Shown: positions 34,137 to 43,614 of the stretch, in pieces
How positions within the stretch are numbered: the stretch's first letter is position 1
How the letters are laid out: every line of letters begins with the position of its first letter
DNA from: Alphaproteobacteria bacterium
GTDB taxonomy: Bacteria > Pseudomonadota > Alphaproteobacteria > Kiloniellales > DSM-21159
Length of the DNA: 64,000 nt
NCBI GenBank assembly: GCA_030433005.1
Contig: JAUILQ010000002.1
Location: 62,001-126,000, forward strand
Direction of reading: 5' to 3'
The notes under the pieces: model-generated
Told to the model about the DNA's origin: nothing
What the model saw: only the letters and a program-made list of their open reading frames with translations
Databases searched by the model: none
Translations under genes and position numbers: made by a program

Positions 34137-35105
34137 CTACTCCGGCAGCCGCCGGTCGGTGCGGTCGGCGAGGCGGCCCTCGATGGCGTCCCAGATCAGG
34201 CCGGAGAGGTTGGCGTCGTCGAAGCGGTCGATCTCCTGGATGCCGGTCGGCGAGGTCACGTTGATCTCGGTCAGGAAGCCGCCGATCACGTCGATGCCGA
34301 CGAAGATCAGGCCGCGCTCGCGCAGCGCCGGGCCGATGGCGGCGCAGATCTCGCGGTCGCGCTCGCTCAGCACGTCCTTCACCGCCTTGCCGCCGACGTG
34401 CATGTTGCTGCGCGCCTCGCCCTCGGCCGGCACCCGGTTGATCGCGCCGACCGGCTCGCCGTCGACCAGGATGATGCGCTTGTCGCCCTGGCGCACCGCC
34501 GGCAGGTACTTCTGGACGATCACCGGCTCGCGGAACATCTGGCTGAACAGCTCGAGCAGGGCGTTGAGGTTCTCGTCCTCGGGGCGGATGCGGAACACGC
34601 CGGCGCCGCCGTTGCCGTAGAGCGGCTTGACGATCAGGTCGGCGTGCTTCTTCCGGAACTCCTGGATCTCGCCGCGGTGGCCGGTGATCAGCGTCGGCGG
34701 CATGAGGTCCGGGAAGTGGGTGACGAACAGCTTCTCCGGCGCGTTGCGCACGCTGGCCGGGTCGTTGACCACCAGCGTCGCCGGATGGATGTGCTCGAGC
34801 AGGTGGGTCGCGGTGATGTAGGCCATGTCGAACGGCGGGTCCTGGCGCATCAGCACGACGTCGACCGTCGCCAGGTCGACCGTCTCGGCGGCGCCCAGGC
34901 TGTAGTGGTCGCCCTTGATCCGGCGCACCTCGAGCGGCCGCGCGTGGGCGTAGACCCGGCCGTCGCGGAACGCCAGGTCGCGCGGCAGGTAGTGATAGAG
35001 GCCGTGGCCGCGCTTCGCCGCCTCGAGGGCCAGCGCGAAGGTCGAGTCGGCATTGATGTCGACCGACTCGATCGGGTCCATCTGGATGGCGACGGCAAGG
35101 CTCAT
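34137..35105 (-). CDS. gshB: Glutathione synthase
   Basis: An ATP-grasp ligase of 322 residues joining gamma-glutamylcysteine and glycine. The N-terminal domain has M-D-P-I-E-S-V-x-I-x-x-D-S-T-F, and the ATP-grasp region includes [15 protein letters not shown]. Late [11 protein letters not shown] hosts the metal ligands. I placed the start at the ATG at 35105 because [11 protein letters not shown] fits the normal N-terminus; 21 more codons upstream are in frame but basic and unconserved. gshA is not in this window. The Shine-Dalgarno sequence is weak. Confidence 0.97.
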   Translation of the reverse strand: MSLAVAIQMDPIESVDINADSTFALALEAAKRGHGLYHYLPRDLAFRDGRVYAHARPLEVRRIKGDHYSLGAAETVDLATVDVVLMRQDPPFDMAYITATHLLEHIHPATLVVNDPASVRNAPEKLFVTHFPDLMPPTLITGHRGEIQEFRKKHADLIVKPLYGNGGAGVFRIRPEDENLNALLELFSQMFREPVIVQKYLPAVRQGDKRIILVDGEPVGAINRVPAEGEARSNMHVGGKAVKDVLSERDREICAAIGPALRERGLIFVGIDVIGGFLTEINVTSPTGIQEIDRFDDANLSGLIWDAIEGRLADRTDRRLPE

Positions 35106-35210
35106 GGCGGCGGCGACCTGAAAGTTGCGGGGCGAAAAGAGCGGTAGCACCGGACGCCGCCGATGCAAAGGCCGAGTGCGGCGCGAGGCACGGGCCGGAA
35201 GCGCGGCGGC

Positions 35211-36110
35211 TCAGTTCAGCTTGGCGCGCAGCCGGCCGACCAGCTTCAGCACCTCGGCGCGCCGCGGGTCGGCGGGCGCCAGCTCCAGGAAGTTGTCGAG
35301 CGCGAAGAGCGCGGCGCGCAGGTTGTCGAGCCGCAGGTGCAGCAGGCCGGCCTCGCGCCACAGCGCGCCCTGGCCGGGATCGAGCAGCAGCATCGACTCG
35401 ACCGCCTCCAGCGCCGGCACCAGGGCGCCCTCGCGCAGCTGGCGCACCTTGATGTTGTTCTGCAGGCGCAACAGGATCTCGCGATTGCCGCAGGCCGCGT
35501 AGTGGCTCGGCGCCAGCTCGGCGTCCTGGCCCTGGACGGCCTTGAGCAGGCCGCGCAGCGCCTGGGGCCCGAGCGGCGCGCCGTCGCGGAAGGGGTCGAG
35601 GATGACGCGCTGCGTGCCGAGCTCCAGGCGGATCAGGAAGTGCCCCGGGAAGTTGACGCCCTCGGCCTGCCAGCCCTGGCGGCGCGCGGCGTGCAGCCAG
35701 AGGATGGCGAGCGCCACCGGCAGGCCGCGCCGGCGGTCGATGACGCGCATCAGGTTGGCGTTCTGCAGGTCGTCGTAGCTGTCGGCGTCGCCGGCATAGG
35801 CGTAGCGCTCGACCAGGACCGCGCGCAGCGCCGCGACCCGGGCTTCGAGTGCGCCGCCGGAATCGCCGCCGCCGGCCCCGCCGAGATCTGCGGTGTCGCG
35901 CTCGAGCAGCGAGAGGTGGTGCCGGTAGCGCTCCAGTGGCTGCTGCGGCTGCTCGAGCGCGGCCAGCAGCAGCGCGGTCTCGGCGAGGTCGATCTCGGCG
36001 TCGGCGCGGTTGCCGATCTCGCGCAGGCGCCGCTCCAGCTCGGCCCGGCCGCTGGCGGCCGACCAGCGCTCCGGTGAACGCAGGCTCTCGTCCTCGGGCG
36101 GCCGGCTCAC
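35211..36110 (-). CDS. SirB1-family transglutaminase-like/TPR protein
   Basis: Predicted 299 residues. The core matches the SirB1 N-terminal transglutaminase-like domain: L-x-x-V-I-D-R-R-R-G-L-P-V-A-L-A-I-L-W-L-x-A-A-R at about 125-150, followed by G-V-N-F-P-G-H-F-L-I-R. The C-terminus holds one or two TPR-like units (A-L-W-R-E-A-G-L-L-H-L-R-L-D-N). The biochemical role is unknown. The GTG at 36110 overlaps the stop of the BON gene, with GGAG upstream at good spacing. It lies 105 bases upstream of gshB in the same direction. Confidence 0.88.
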   Translation of the reverse strand: MSRPPEDESLRSPERWSAASGRAELERRLREIGNRADAEIDLAETALLLAALEQPQQPLERYRHHLSLLERDTADLGGAGGGDSGGALEARVAALRAVLVERYAYAGDADSYDDLQNANLMRVIDRRRGLPVALAILWLHAARRQGWQAEGVNFPGHFLIRLELGTQRVILDPFRDGAPLGPQALRGLLKAVQGQDAELAPSHYAACGNREILLRLQNNIKVRQLREGALVPALEAVESMLLLDPGQGALWREAGLLHLRLDNLRAALFALDNFLELAPADPRRAEVLKLVGRLRAKLN

Positions 36111-36700
36111 GCCTCGGGCTCCAGGAAGCGCACGTAGGGGACGAAGCCGCGGACGTAGCGGATCTGCCGGGCGTAGCGCTCGATCCGGTCGAGCGCGGCA
36201 CGGTTGCGTGCGATGCCGAGCACGAAGACCGTGCCGTTGAGCACCTCGATCGAGTAGTTGACCGCCGAGACCTGCCGGTCGAGCACCAGGTCGGCCTTGA
36301 GCTGCGTCGCGATCCAGCGGTCGCGTGCCCGGTCGACCAGCGAGCTCTCGTCGCGCACCTGCAGCTCGTTGATGACCTCTCGCACGCCCTCGGGCTGCCA
36401 GGCCAGGCGCACCGCCTCGACCTCGTCCCCCGGCGTCGGCACGTTGCCGGTCAGCAGCACGCGGCCCTCCTCGACGGAGAAGCCGACGTCGGCGAACAGC
36501 TCGAGGTCGCGGCGAAAGAAGCGCTCGTTGAGGCCGGCGCGGATCGCCGCGTCGTCGACCGAGGTCGCGAAGCCCTTCTCGCTCGAGGCGGCAAGCCCGC
36601 CGCTCGCGGCGACGCCCAGCGCGGCGCCGGTGGGCGAGCAGGCGGCGAGGCCGAGACACAGCAGCAGGGCGCCGGCGGCCGGCAGGAAGGCGAGTTTCAT
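36107..36700 (-). CDS. BON-domain lipoprotein
   Basis: Predicted 197 residues. A signal peptide with lipobox L-A-A-C is followed by two BON domains, with G-x-V-x-L-x-G-N-V pattern in R-V-L-L-T-G-N-V and again V-F-V-L-G-I-A. It resembles DolP/OsmY-like outer-membrane or periplasmic proteins that bind phospholipids. I chose the ATG at 36700 since it begins the signal peptide; an ATG 19 codons upstream lacks such a pattern. The stop overlaps the next gene's GTG (GTGA). Confidence 0.88.
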   Translation of the reverse strand: MKLAFLPAAGALLLCLGLAACSPTGAALGVAASGGLAASSEKGFATSVDDAAIRAGLNERFFRRDLELFADVGFSVEEGRVLLTGNVPTPGDEVEAVRLAWQPEGVREVINELQVRDESSLVDRARDRWIATQLKADLVLDRQVSAVNYSIEVLNGTVFVLGIARNRAALDRIERYARQIRYVRGFVPYVRFLEPEA

Positions 36701-36815
36701 GTCGGGCGTCTCACGCGGAACCTGCGCTAAGCTGAGGGCGCCGCAGGCCAGCGTCAAGCCGACCCCGGGTCGCGTTCCGCCTGGCGAGCGCTCGGCCCCT
36801 CAGCTCTCGGCACCC

Positions 36816-37223
36816 TCAGCCTTCGGGCCGCCAGGCGTCGGCGACGTGGCGCGGCCAGGGCGCCTCGCCGAGCAGCAGGGCGTCGAAGCGCAGCCGGCAG
36901 CCGGCGAGCCCGGGGTGGCGCTGCAGGAAGGCCTCGGCGGCGCGCTCGATGCGCCGGCGCTGCCTCTTGCCGATCGCCTCGGCCGCCGTCGCCGCGCGGC
37001 CGCGGCGCTTGACCTCGACGAAGACGACCAGCCGGCCGCGGCGGGCGACCAGGTCGATCTCGCCCTGCGGCACCCGGAAGCCGCGGGCGAGGATGCGGTA
37101 GCCCTTGAGCCGGAGCCACCAGGCGGCGCGCGTCTCGGCGGCGAGCCCCAGGCGGTAGGCCGCGCGCCGCCGCTCCGGGCCGCCCGGGCGGCCGGTCGGA
37201 CGGCCGGCCGGGCGGGCGCTCAC
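36816..37223 (-). CDS. yraN: YraN family (UPF0102) protein
   Basis: A 135-residue protein with the restriction-endonuclease-like fold of UPF0102. A-E-x-x-A-A-W-W-L-R-L-K-G-Y-R-I-L-A-R-x-F-R, then G-E-I-D-L-V and V-F-V-E-V-K-R-R, provide the D...ExK catalytic pattern, but function is not known. The GTG start overlaps the rsmI stop (GTGA at 37220-37223). The rsmI-yraN pair is widely conserved. The N-terminus is Arg/Gly/Pro-rich. Confidence 0.94.
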   Translation of the reverse strand: MSARPAGRPTGRPGGPERRRAAYRLGLAAETRAAWWLRLKGYRILARGFRVPQGEIDLVARRGRLVVFVEVKRRGRAATAAEAIGKRQRRRIERAAEAFLQRHPGLAGCRLRFDALLLGEAPWPRHVADAWRPEG

Positions 37224-38143
37224 CTCCCGTCCTCGTCGCCGCGCCGCGCTTCCGCCGACAGAGCCAGTGCGCGATCGTAGACCCGGCGCCGCGGCAAGCC
37301 GCTGGCCGCCGCCACGGCGGCGACGGCGTCGCGCAGGCTGGCCCCGGCCAGGGCGGCGCGGAGCTGTGCGTCGAGCGCCTGCTCGCCGATCGGTTGTGGC
37401 GCGGCCGGCGGCCCGACGACCAGAGTGATCTCGCCCTTCGGCGGACCGGCCGCGGCGTAGTGCGCGGCGAGCTCGCCCAGGCTGCCCCGGCGCACCTCCT
37501 CGTAGCGCTTGGTCAGCTCGCGGGTCACCGCTGCCGGCCGGGCCTCGCCGAGCACGGCGGCGAGGTCGGCGAGGCTCGCCGGCAGCCGCTTCGCCGACTC
37601 GAAAAAGATCAGCGTCGCCGGAACCGACGCGAGTTCCTCCAGGTTGTCCCGCCGAGCTTTCGTCTTGGATGGCAGGAATCCGGCGAACAGGAAGCGATCG
37701 CTCGGCAGGCCGGCGACGGCCAGCGCCGCCAGCGGCGCCGAGGGCCCGGGCACCACGCTCGGCTCGAAGCCCGCGTCCAGGGTGGCGCGCACCAGCTTGT
37801 AGCCGGGGTCGGAGACCAGCGGGCTGCCGGCGTCGGTGACCAGGGCCACGGTCTTGCCGGCGGCCATCGCTTCGATCAGTGACGGTCTGACGCGCTCTGC
37901 GTTATGGTCGTGATAGGAGATCAGGGGCCGATCGATTCCATGGGCGACCAGCAGTTTGCGCGTGACACGGGTGTCTTCGCAGGCGACGAGATCGGCGCCG
38001 CGCAGCACCTTCAGCGCGCGCTGCCCGACGTCGCCGAGGTTGCCGATCGGCCCGGCCACGAGGAACAGGCGTTGGTCGGGCCGCCTGCCGCCCGGCGCCT
38101 CCTCCGCGGCTTCGCGCGCCCCCTGGGGACGTGGTCCCGGCAA
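37220..38143 (-). CDS. rsmI: 16S rRNA (cytidine-1402-2'-O)-methyltransferase
   Basis: A 307-residue SAM-dependent methyltransferase that with RsmH forms N4,2'-O-dimethylcytidine 1402 in 16S rRNA. The tetrapyrrole-methylase fold shows G-P-I-G-N-L-G-D (residues 32-39 or so), A-C-E-D-T-R-V-T, D-A-G-S-P-L-V-S-D-P-G and V-P-G-P-S-A. The frame begins at a TTG (38143); no in-frame ATG or GTG occurs before the conserved core except one inside it, so TTG is the best start, although its Shine-Dalgarno sequence is weak. It diverges from the LpoA-like gene across 83 bases, as is common for this gene pair. Confidence 0.95.
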   Translation of the reverse strand: MPGPRPQGAREAAEEAPGGRRPDQRLFLVAGPIGNLGDVGQRALKVLRGADLVACEDTRVTRKLLVAHGIDRPLISYHDHNAERVRPSLIEAMAAGKTVALVTDAGSPLVSDPGYKLVRATLDAGFEPSVVPGPSAPLAALAVAGLPSDRFLFAGFLPSKTKARRDNLEELASVPATLIFFESAKRLPASLADLAAVLGEARPAAVTRELTKRYEEVRRGSLGELAAHYAAAGPPKGEITLVVGPPAAPQPIGEQALDAQLRAALAGASLRDAVAAVAAASGLPRRRVYDRALALSAEARRGDEDGR

Positions 38144-38226
38144 GGGGTCCAGGGGCGTATCGTCGACCAGCCTGCCGTCTCCCCTGACCCGCCGCCGGGT
38201 CTCTCGTTGAAGGGAAAAGAATCCTG

Positions 38227-39600
38227 ATGACCCGACACACGCGCCGGCCCGACCGCGGCTCTCCCGATTTCCGCTCGGCGGCCCCGAGCGGGCGCCGCTG
38301 GCGGCTCGGCGCCCTGCTGCTCATCGCCGGCGCCGGTCTCGCCGCCTGCCAGGCCCCGCAGCCTACGGAGCCCCCCAAGACCACGCAAGCGCCGGCCGCG
38401 CCGCAGCCGACCACGCCGCCGCCGGCGCCGCGCGCCGGCCTGGTCGCCCCCGATGGCCGCGTCCACGTCGCGCTGCTGGTGCCGACCTCCGGTCCCAACG
38501 CCCAGGTCGGGCGGGCGCTGCTCAACGCCGCGCAGATGGCGCTTTTCGACCTCGGCGGCACCGACCTCTCGCTCGACGTCTACGACACGCAGGGCACGCC
38601 GCAGGGCGCCTTCGCAGCGATGGAGGCGGCCAAGCAGGCGCGTTCGGCCCTGGTGCTCGGCCCGCTGTTCTCGGGCTCGGCGCAGGCGGTCAAGCCGGAG
38701 GCGGCGAGCTACGGCGCGCCGGTGCTCAGCTTCTCCAGCGACCGCACGGTGGCCGGCAACGGCCTCTACACCCTGGGCATCAGCCCGGCCATCCAGGTCG
38801 ACCGCGTCGTCGACTTCACCGCCCGGCTGGGCGTCCGCGAGTACGCCGCCTTCGTGCCGCGCTCGGCCTACGGCGACGCCGCGCTGGCGGCGCTGCAGGC
38901 CGCGGTCTCGCGCAACGGCGCGAGCCTGACGCGCAGCGTCAGCTACAGCTCCGGCGCCAGCGACCTCTCGCCCGAGGTCCGCGAGCTGGCGGCCGGCGCC
39001 GCCAAGGGCGGCGGCCTCGCCGCGCAGCGCCGGCAGTACCTCGCCGGCGGCGAGGAGAGCGCCGAGGGCTTCGCCGCCCTGAGCGGCACCGGCGGCGGGT
39101 TCGGCGCGCTGCTGCTGCCGGCCGGCGGCAGCGAGCTGGTCAACATCGCCTCGCTGCTGCCCTACTACGACGTCGATCCCGAGAACGTGCAGTTCCTGGG
39201 CATGCAGAACTGGAACGACCCGGGCCTGGCGCGCGAGCCGGCGCTGGTCGGCGGCTGGTTCGCGGCGCCCGATCCGCGCGCCTGGGACCTGTTCAGCGGG
39301 CGCTACGCCGCGCTCTACGGCGAGCGGCCGCCGCGCCTCGCCTCGCTCGGCTACGACGCCATGGCGGTCGCCGCGGTCGCCGCCGCCGACGCGCGCAGCA
39401 GCGGCGACCAGGCGATCACCCGCCAGCGGCTCGAGAACCCGGTCGGCTACTCCGGCGTCGACGGGATCTTCCGCTTCCAGCCGGACGGCACGCTGGAGCG
39501 CGGGCTCGCGGTGCTGGAGCTGCAGCAGGACGGCATCGTCGTGCGCGATCCGGCGCCGCAGTCCTTCGAGGGGCCGCAGGTCTCGCTGCGCGGCTTCTGA
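38227..39600 (+). CDS. LpoA-like penicillin-binding protein activator (periplasmic binding fold lipoprotein)
   Basis: A 457-residue protein. A positively charged N-terminus and hydrophobic helix end in lipobox G-L-A-A-C, then a Pro/Thr-rich linker, then a type I periplasmic-binding fold starting V-A-L-L-V-P-T-S-G-P-N-A-x-V-G. The family, divergent from rsmI in many proteobacteria, includes E. coli LpoA, which activates PBP1A from the outer membrane. The alphaproteobacterial members lack the N-terminal TPR domain of E. coli LpoA, so activity on a PBP is inferred, not seen. GAAGGGAAAAG lies just before the ATG. Confidence 0.88.
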   Translation: MTRHTRRPDRGSPDFRSAAPSGRRWRLGALLLIAGAGLAACQAPQPTEPPKTTQAPAAPQPTTPPPAPRAGLVAPDGRVHVALLVPTSGPNAQVGRALLNAAQMALFDLGGTDLSLDVYDTQGTPQGAFAAMEAAKQARSALVLGPLFSGSAQAVKPEAASYGAPVLSFSSDRTVAGNGLYTLGISPAIQVDRVVDFTARLGVREYAAFVPRSAYGDAALAALQAAVSRNGASLTRSVSYSSGASDLSPEVRELAAGAAKGGGLAAQRRQYLAGGEESAEGFAALSGTGGGFGALLLPAGGSELVNIASLLPYYDVDPENVQFLGMQNWNDPGLAREPALVGGWFAAPDPRAWDLFSGRYAALYGERPPRLASLGYDAMAVAAVAAADARSSGDQAITRQRLENPVGYSGVDGIFRFQPDGTLERGLAVLELQQDGIVVRDPAPQSFEGPQVSLRGF

Positions 39601-39613
39601 GCGGCGGACCGCC

Positions 39614-40864
39614 TCAGGCGGGCGCCGCCTCGGGCGTCGGGCCGGGGGCCCGGGCGCCGGCGAGGTGGCGCAGCACGGCGTCGAGGCGCCGCCGGCCCTC
39701 CGCCGTGGCCCGCAGCCCGGCGTCGTCGAGGCGCAGGTAGTCGGCCTCCAGCAGAGCCTCCAGCGCCGGTCCCTGCAGCAGGGACTCCGGCTCGCGGCCG
39801 AGCTCGCGGCGGAAGGCGGCGCGGGCGATGCCCTCGCGGGTGCGCAGGCCCATGACCAGCAGTTCGCCGAGCCGCTCGGCTGCCGACAGCGCCTGCCGCG
39901 TGCGCGTCGCGTGTCCCTGCCTCTCGACCGCGTCGAGCCAGGCTTCGGGCGCCCGGTGCTGTCGGGTCGCCGTCTTGGCGCCGGCCAGGGTCAGGCGGCC
40001 GTGGGCGCCCGGGCCGACGCCGGCGTAGTCGAGGTAGCGCCAGTAGGCGAGGTTGTGCCGGCACTCGGCGCCGGGGCGGGCGTGGTTCGAGATCTCGTAG
40101 GCCGGCAGCCCGGCGGCCTCCAGGCGCTCCTGTGTCTGCTCGAAGAGGTCGGCGGCCGTGTCCTCGTCGAGCGGCGTCAGCTCGCCGCGCCGCCAGGCGC
40201 CGTGGAACGGCGTGTTCTCCTCGATGGTCAGCTGGTAGAGCGACAGGTGTTCCGGCCCTTCGGCCAGCGCGCGCTCGAGCTCGTCGCCCCAGGACGCGGC
40301 GTCCTGGCCGGGGCGGGCGTAGATCAGGTCGAAGGAGAAGCGCGGGAAGCTGCGCCGCGCCAGCGCGACCGCGGCCAGCGCTTCGGCCGCCGAGTGGCGC
40401 CGCCCGAGAAAGCGCAGCACCGCGTCGTCGAGCGCCTGGACGCCGAGCGAGACGCGGTTGACGCCGGCCGCGCCCAGGGCGGCGAAGCGCTCGGCCTCGA
40501 CCGAGGTCGGGTTGGCCTCGAGCGTGACCTCGAGCTCGGGGCCGCTGGACCACAGCGCGGTCGCGCGCTCGAGCAGCTCGGCGACCGTCTCGGGCGCCAT
40601 CAGCGACGGCGTGCCGCCGCCGAAGAAGACGGACGTCAGGCGCGGCCCTCCGGGACCGGCGCCGTAGGCCTCGGCCCAGTGCTCCAGCTCGCGCAGCAGG
40701 GCGGCCCGCCAGCGCGCCTGGTCGATGGTGTCGCGCACATGGCTGTTGAAGTCGCAGTAGGGGCACTTGGCCAGGCAGAACGGCCAGTGGATGTAGAGCG
40801 CGAAACCCGGGGACGGCGGCCGGGCCGCCGCGCCCTGGACCGAAGAGGCAGCGCTTCGGCTCAC
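39614..40864 (-). CDS. hemW: HemW, radical SAM heme chaperone
   Basis: A 416-residue radical SAM protein with C-x3-C-x2-C at Cys30, Cys34 and Cys37 in [10 protein letters not shown]. HemW resembles coproporphyrinogen III dehydrogenase HemN but lacks its function and is thought to deliver heme to respiratory enzymes. The motifs F-F-G-G-G-T-P-S and G-V-N-R-x-S-L-G-V-Q are conserved in the family. The GTG start overlaps the rdgB stop (GTGA). It lies in the usual order with rdgB and rph upstream on the same strand. Confidence 0.95.
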   Translation of the reverse strand: MSRSAASSVQGAAARPPSPGFALYIHWPFCLAKCPYCDFNSHVRDTIDQARWRAALLRELEHWAEAYGAGPGGPRLTSVFFGGGTPSLMAPETVAELLERATALWSSGPELEVTLEANPTSVEAERFAALGAAGVNRVSLGVQALDDAVLRFLGRRHSAAEALAAVALARRSFPRFSFDLIYARPGQDAASWGDELERALAEGPEHLSLYQLTIEENTPFHGAWRRGELTPLDEDTAADLFEQTQERLEAAGLPAYEISNHARPGAECRHNLAYWRYLDYAGVGPGAHGRLTLAGAKTATRQHRAPEAWLDAVERQGHATRTRQALSAAERLGELLVMGLRTREGIARAAFRRELGREPESLLQGPALEALLEADYLRLDDAGLRATAEGRRRLDAVLRHLAGARAPGPTPEAAPA

Positions 40865-41460
40865 ACCCGCTCCAGCCGGTGGGTCAGCTGCTCGAAGGCG
40901 CGCGCGCGATGGCTCATGGCGTGCTTGCGGGCGGGATCCATCTCGCCGAAGGTCTCGCTCTCGCCGTCGGGCAGGAAGATCGGGTCGTAGCCGAAGCCGC
41001 GCTCGCCGCGCGGCGGGAACACGAGGCGGCCCTGGACGCGGCCCTCGAAGACCTCGCAGGTACCGTCGGGCCAGCCCAGCGCCAGGGCGCAGGCGAAGTA
41101 GGCGGAGTGGTCCTCCTTGTCGACCAGCTCCTGGCGGACGCGCTCCATGGCCAGGCCGAAGTCCTTGTCGGGGCCGGCCCAGCGCGCCGAGTAGATGCCG
41201 GGCGCCCCGCCCAGCGCCGGGACCACCAGGCCCGAGTCGTCGGCCAGAGCCGGCAGTTTCGCGCCGATCGCCGCGGCCAGCGCCTTGAGCTCGGCGTTGG
41301 CGGCGAAGGTCAGGCCGGTCTCCTCCGGCTCGGGGAGGCCGAGGCTGTCGGCGCGGATCACCTCGAGGCCGAAGGGCTCGAGCAGCTCGGCGATCTCGCG
41401 CACCTTGCCCGCGTTGTGACTGGCGATGACGATGCGTTCCTGTGGAATCCGTTCCTGCAT
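40861..41460 (-). CDS. rdgB: XTP/dITP diphosphatase (RdgB/HAM1)
   Basis: A 199-residue house-cleaning pyrophosphatase that removes dITP and XTP from the nucleotide pool. The S-H-N-A-G-K-V-R-E substrate loop near residues 14-22, [11 protein letters not shown], and the G-F-G-Y-D-P-I-F segment are diagnostic. A TTG six codons upstream (41478) is possible, but the ATG gives the normal length. A CCTATAT box lies on the minus strand at 41469-41475, close to the start. It is followed by hemW with a 4-base overlap. Confidence 0.96.
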   Translation of the reverse strand: MQERIPQERIVIASHNAGKVREIAELLEPFGLEVIRADSLGLPEPEETGLTFAANAELKALAAAIGAKLPALADDSGLVVPALGGAPGIYSARWAGPDKDFGLAMERVRQELVDKEDHSAYFACALALGWPDGTCEVFEGRVQGRLVFPPRGERGFGYDPIFLPDGESETFGEMDPARKHAMSHRARAFEQLTHRLERV

Positions 41461-41539
41461 GCCCGGGTATATAGGCAAAACAGGCGCTTGATCACAGGGG
41501 CGGTAGCGGGAGAAGGGAGCCCCGCGCGCTCGCCCGCCG

Positions 41540-42259
41540 TCAGCCGAGGCCGAGCGCGGCGCGCTGCGCCCCGACCAGCTCGTCCACCCCCTTGGCGGCC
41601 AGCGCCATCAGGCTGTCGAGCTGGGCGCGGGTGAAGGGGTCGGTCTCGGCCGTCGCCTGGACCTCGACGAGGCCGCCCGAGGCGGTCATCACGAAGTTGG
41701 CGTCGGCCTCGGCCTCGCGGTCCTCGGCGTAGTCGAGGTCGAGCAGCTCGACGCCGCGGAACAGCCCGCAGGAGATGGCGGCGACCGGCTCCGACAGGGG
41801 GATCTCCTTGATCGCGCCGAGCCGCTGCATGTGCGCGAATGCCTGGTACAGAGCCACGTACGAGCCGGTGATCGCGGCCGTACGCGTGCCGCCGTCTGCC
41901 TGGACGACGTCGCAGTCGATGCGGATCTGCCGTTCGCCGAAGCCGCGCAGCTTCGTGACCGCCCGAAGCGAGCGGCCGATCAGCCTCTGGATCTCCTGGG
42001 TCCGGCCGGACTGCTTGCCGCGCGCGGCCTCGCGGTCCGTGCGCGTGTCCGTCGAGCGCGGCAGCATACCGTACTCGGCGGTGACCCAGCCCTTGCCGGA
42101 GTTGCGCAGCCAGCCGGGCACGCCCTCGTCGATCGAGGCGGTGCAGAGCACGTGGGTGTCGCCGAAGCGCGCCAGGCAGGAGCCCTCGGCCCACTTGCTG
42201 ACGCCGGTCTCCAGGACCACCGTTCGCAGCTGATCGGGATTTCGGCCGCTCGGGCGCAT
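41540..42259 (-). CDS. rph: Ribonuclease PH
   Basis: A 239-residue phosphorolytic 3'-5' exoribonuclease that trims tRNA 3' ends. M-R-P-S-G-R at the start, [18 protein letters not shown], and G-Q/M-L-P-R-S-T are characteristic, and the length is standard. The strong GAGAGGAG site four to eight bases upstream fixes the ATG at 42259. It is divergent from hrcA across 215 bases and is followed by rdgB and hemW. Confidence 0.97.
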   Translation of the reverse strand: MRPSGRNPDQLRTVVLETGVSKWAEGSCLARFGDTHVLCTASIDEGVPGWLRNSGKGWVTAEYGMLPRSTDTRTDREAARGKQSGRTQEIQRLIGRSLRAVTKLRGFGERQIRIDCDVVQADGGTRTAAITGSYVALYQAFAHMQRLGAIKEIPLSEPVAAISCGLFRGVELLDLDYAEDREAEADANFVMTASGGLVEVQATAETDPFTRAQLDSLMALAAKGVDELVGAQRAALGLG

Positions 42260-42474
42260 CGCGCTCTCCTCTCGGGCTCGGCGGCGGCTTGGCCGCCGTG
42301 GGTCGGGCTCGGCGGCCTGGCGGCCGCCGCGGGTGTGCAGGGGCCCGGCGCGCGGGGAGCCGGCGCCGGCGGGCCGGGAAGCTAGCGCCTCGCGCGCCTT
42401 GTTGAAAGGCCGCGCAGCGTGGATTATCTGGCGGAACAGTCCTGGTCCCACAGCAGCGGGTCGCCGAACCGGCC

Positions 42475-43545
42475 ATGAACGAGCTTTCCCCGAACCGATC
42501 GCAGCCCGGCGGCATCGCCGCGCTTAACGCGCGGTCGCGGGAGATTCTGCGCATGGTCGTCGACGCCTACGTCGAGACCGGGGCACCGGTCGGCTCGCGT
42601 ACGCTGTCGCGCAAGATGGGCCTGGAGCTGTCGCCGGCGACGATCCGCAACGTCATGGCCGACCTCGAGGACCTGGGCCTGCTGATGGCGCCGCACACCT
42701 CGGCCGGCCGGCTGCCGACCGAGCAGGGCCTGAGGCTCTACGTCCACGGCCTGCTCGAGCGCGGCAACCTCTCCCAGGACGAGCGCGACCGCATCGACGG
42801 CCAGTGCGCCGCCTCCGGCCGCAGCGTCTCGCAGGTCCTGGAGCACGCCAGCACCCTGCTCTCGGACCTGTCGCGTTGCGCCGGCCTGGTGGTCGCGCCG
42901 AAGCAGGACGAGCCGCTCAAGCACATCGAGTTCGTCAACCTCGGGCCGGGCCGGGCGCTGGTCGTGCTGGTCACCGATTCGGGCCACGTCGAGAACCGCA
43001 TCATCGACGTGCCCGTCGGCATGCCGCCCTCCTCGCTCGTCGAGGCCTCGAACTTCCTCTCCGCGCGGCTGCGCGGCCGCTCGCTCGGCGAGGCCCAGCA
43101 CGAGATCGACAAGGAGCTCAAGGCGCATCGCCAGGAGCTCGACGAGCTGACCCGCCGGCTGATCGAGGCCGGCCTCGCCGACTGGACCGACGGCGTCCAG
43201 GGCGGCGCCCTGATCGTGCGTGGCCAGGCCCAGCTGCTGACCGACATCCAGGCGATCGAGGACCTGGAGCGGGTGCGCCACCTGTTCGCCGCGCTGGAGG
43301 GCAAGGAGGCGCTGCTGCGCCTGCTCAGCCTGACCGAGACGGCGGCCGGCGTGCAGATCTTCATCGGCGCCGACAACGAGCTGTTCGGCCTGGCCGGCTG
43401 CTCGCTGGTCATCGCGCCCTACGGCAATGCGCGCCAGCAGGTCGTCGGCGCCATCGGCGTCGTCGGCCCGACCCGCATCGACTATGCCCGGATCATTCCG
43501 ATGGTCGACTACACCGCCAAGGTGATCGGCCGCCTGCTCGGCTGA
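42475..43545 (+). CDS. hrcA: Heat-inducible transcription repressor HrcA
   Basis: A 356-residue winged-helix repressor that binds CIRCE operators of class I heat-shock genes, usually groESL. The N-terminal helix-turn-helix includes [10 protein letters not shown] and S[12 protein letters not shown], followed by L-x-x-P-H-T-S-A-G-R-x-P-T. No CIRCE sequence is seen upstream of hrcA, grpE or dnaK in this window. A TTGAAA at 42402-42407 with TTATCT at 42424-42429 may be a housekeeping promoter. grpE follows 69 bases later. Confidence 0.97.
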   Translation: MNELSPNRSQPGGIAALNARSREILRMVVDAYVETGAPVGSRTLSRKMGLELSPATIRNVMADLEDLGLLMAPHTSAGRLPTEQGLRLYVHGLLERGNLSQDERDRIDGQCAASGRSVSQVLEHASTLLSDLSRCAGLVVAPKQDEPLKHIEFVNLGPGRALVVLVTDSGHVENRIIDVPVGMPPSSLVEASNFLSARLRGRSLGEAQHEIDKELKAHRQELDELTRRLIEAGLADWTDGVQGGALIVRGQAQLLTDIQAIEDLERVRHLFAALEGKEALLRLLSLTETAAGVQIFIGADNELFGLAGCSLVIAPYGNARQQVVGAIGVVGPTRIDYARIIPMVDYTAKVIGRLLG

Positions 43546-43614
43546 TCCGCCGGGCGCCCGACCGACGCCCCGACCCGACACGTTCCGACCAGAGTGAAAG
43601 AAGCGACGGAAATC

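Noticed and set aside
33979-36201. A 740-residue open frame on the minus strand across gshB, the SirB1-like gene and more
   Set aside because: The genes in the other frames of the same strand have clear domains; this one has only Arg/Ala/Gly-rich sequence.
41469-41475. CCTATAT before rdgB as a second heat-shock promoter
   Set aside because: The box matches the dnaK -10 element, but no CTTG lies 17-18 bases upstream on that strand (TGTG or CTGT instead), and it would start transcription at the start codon.
42260-42474. CIRCE element or RpoH promoter upstream of hrcA
   Set aside because: No TTAGCACTC-N9-GAGTGCTAA sequence is present, and the CTTG at 42398-42401 has no CYTATNT at the right distance.
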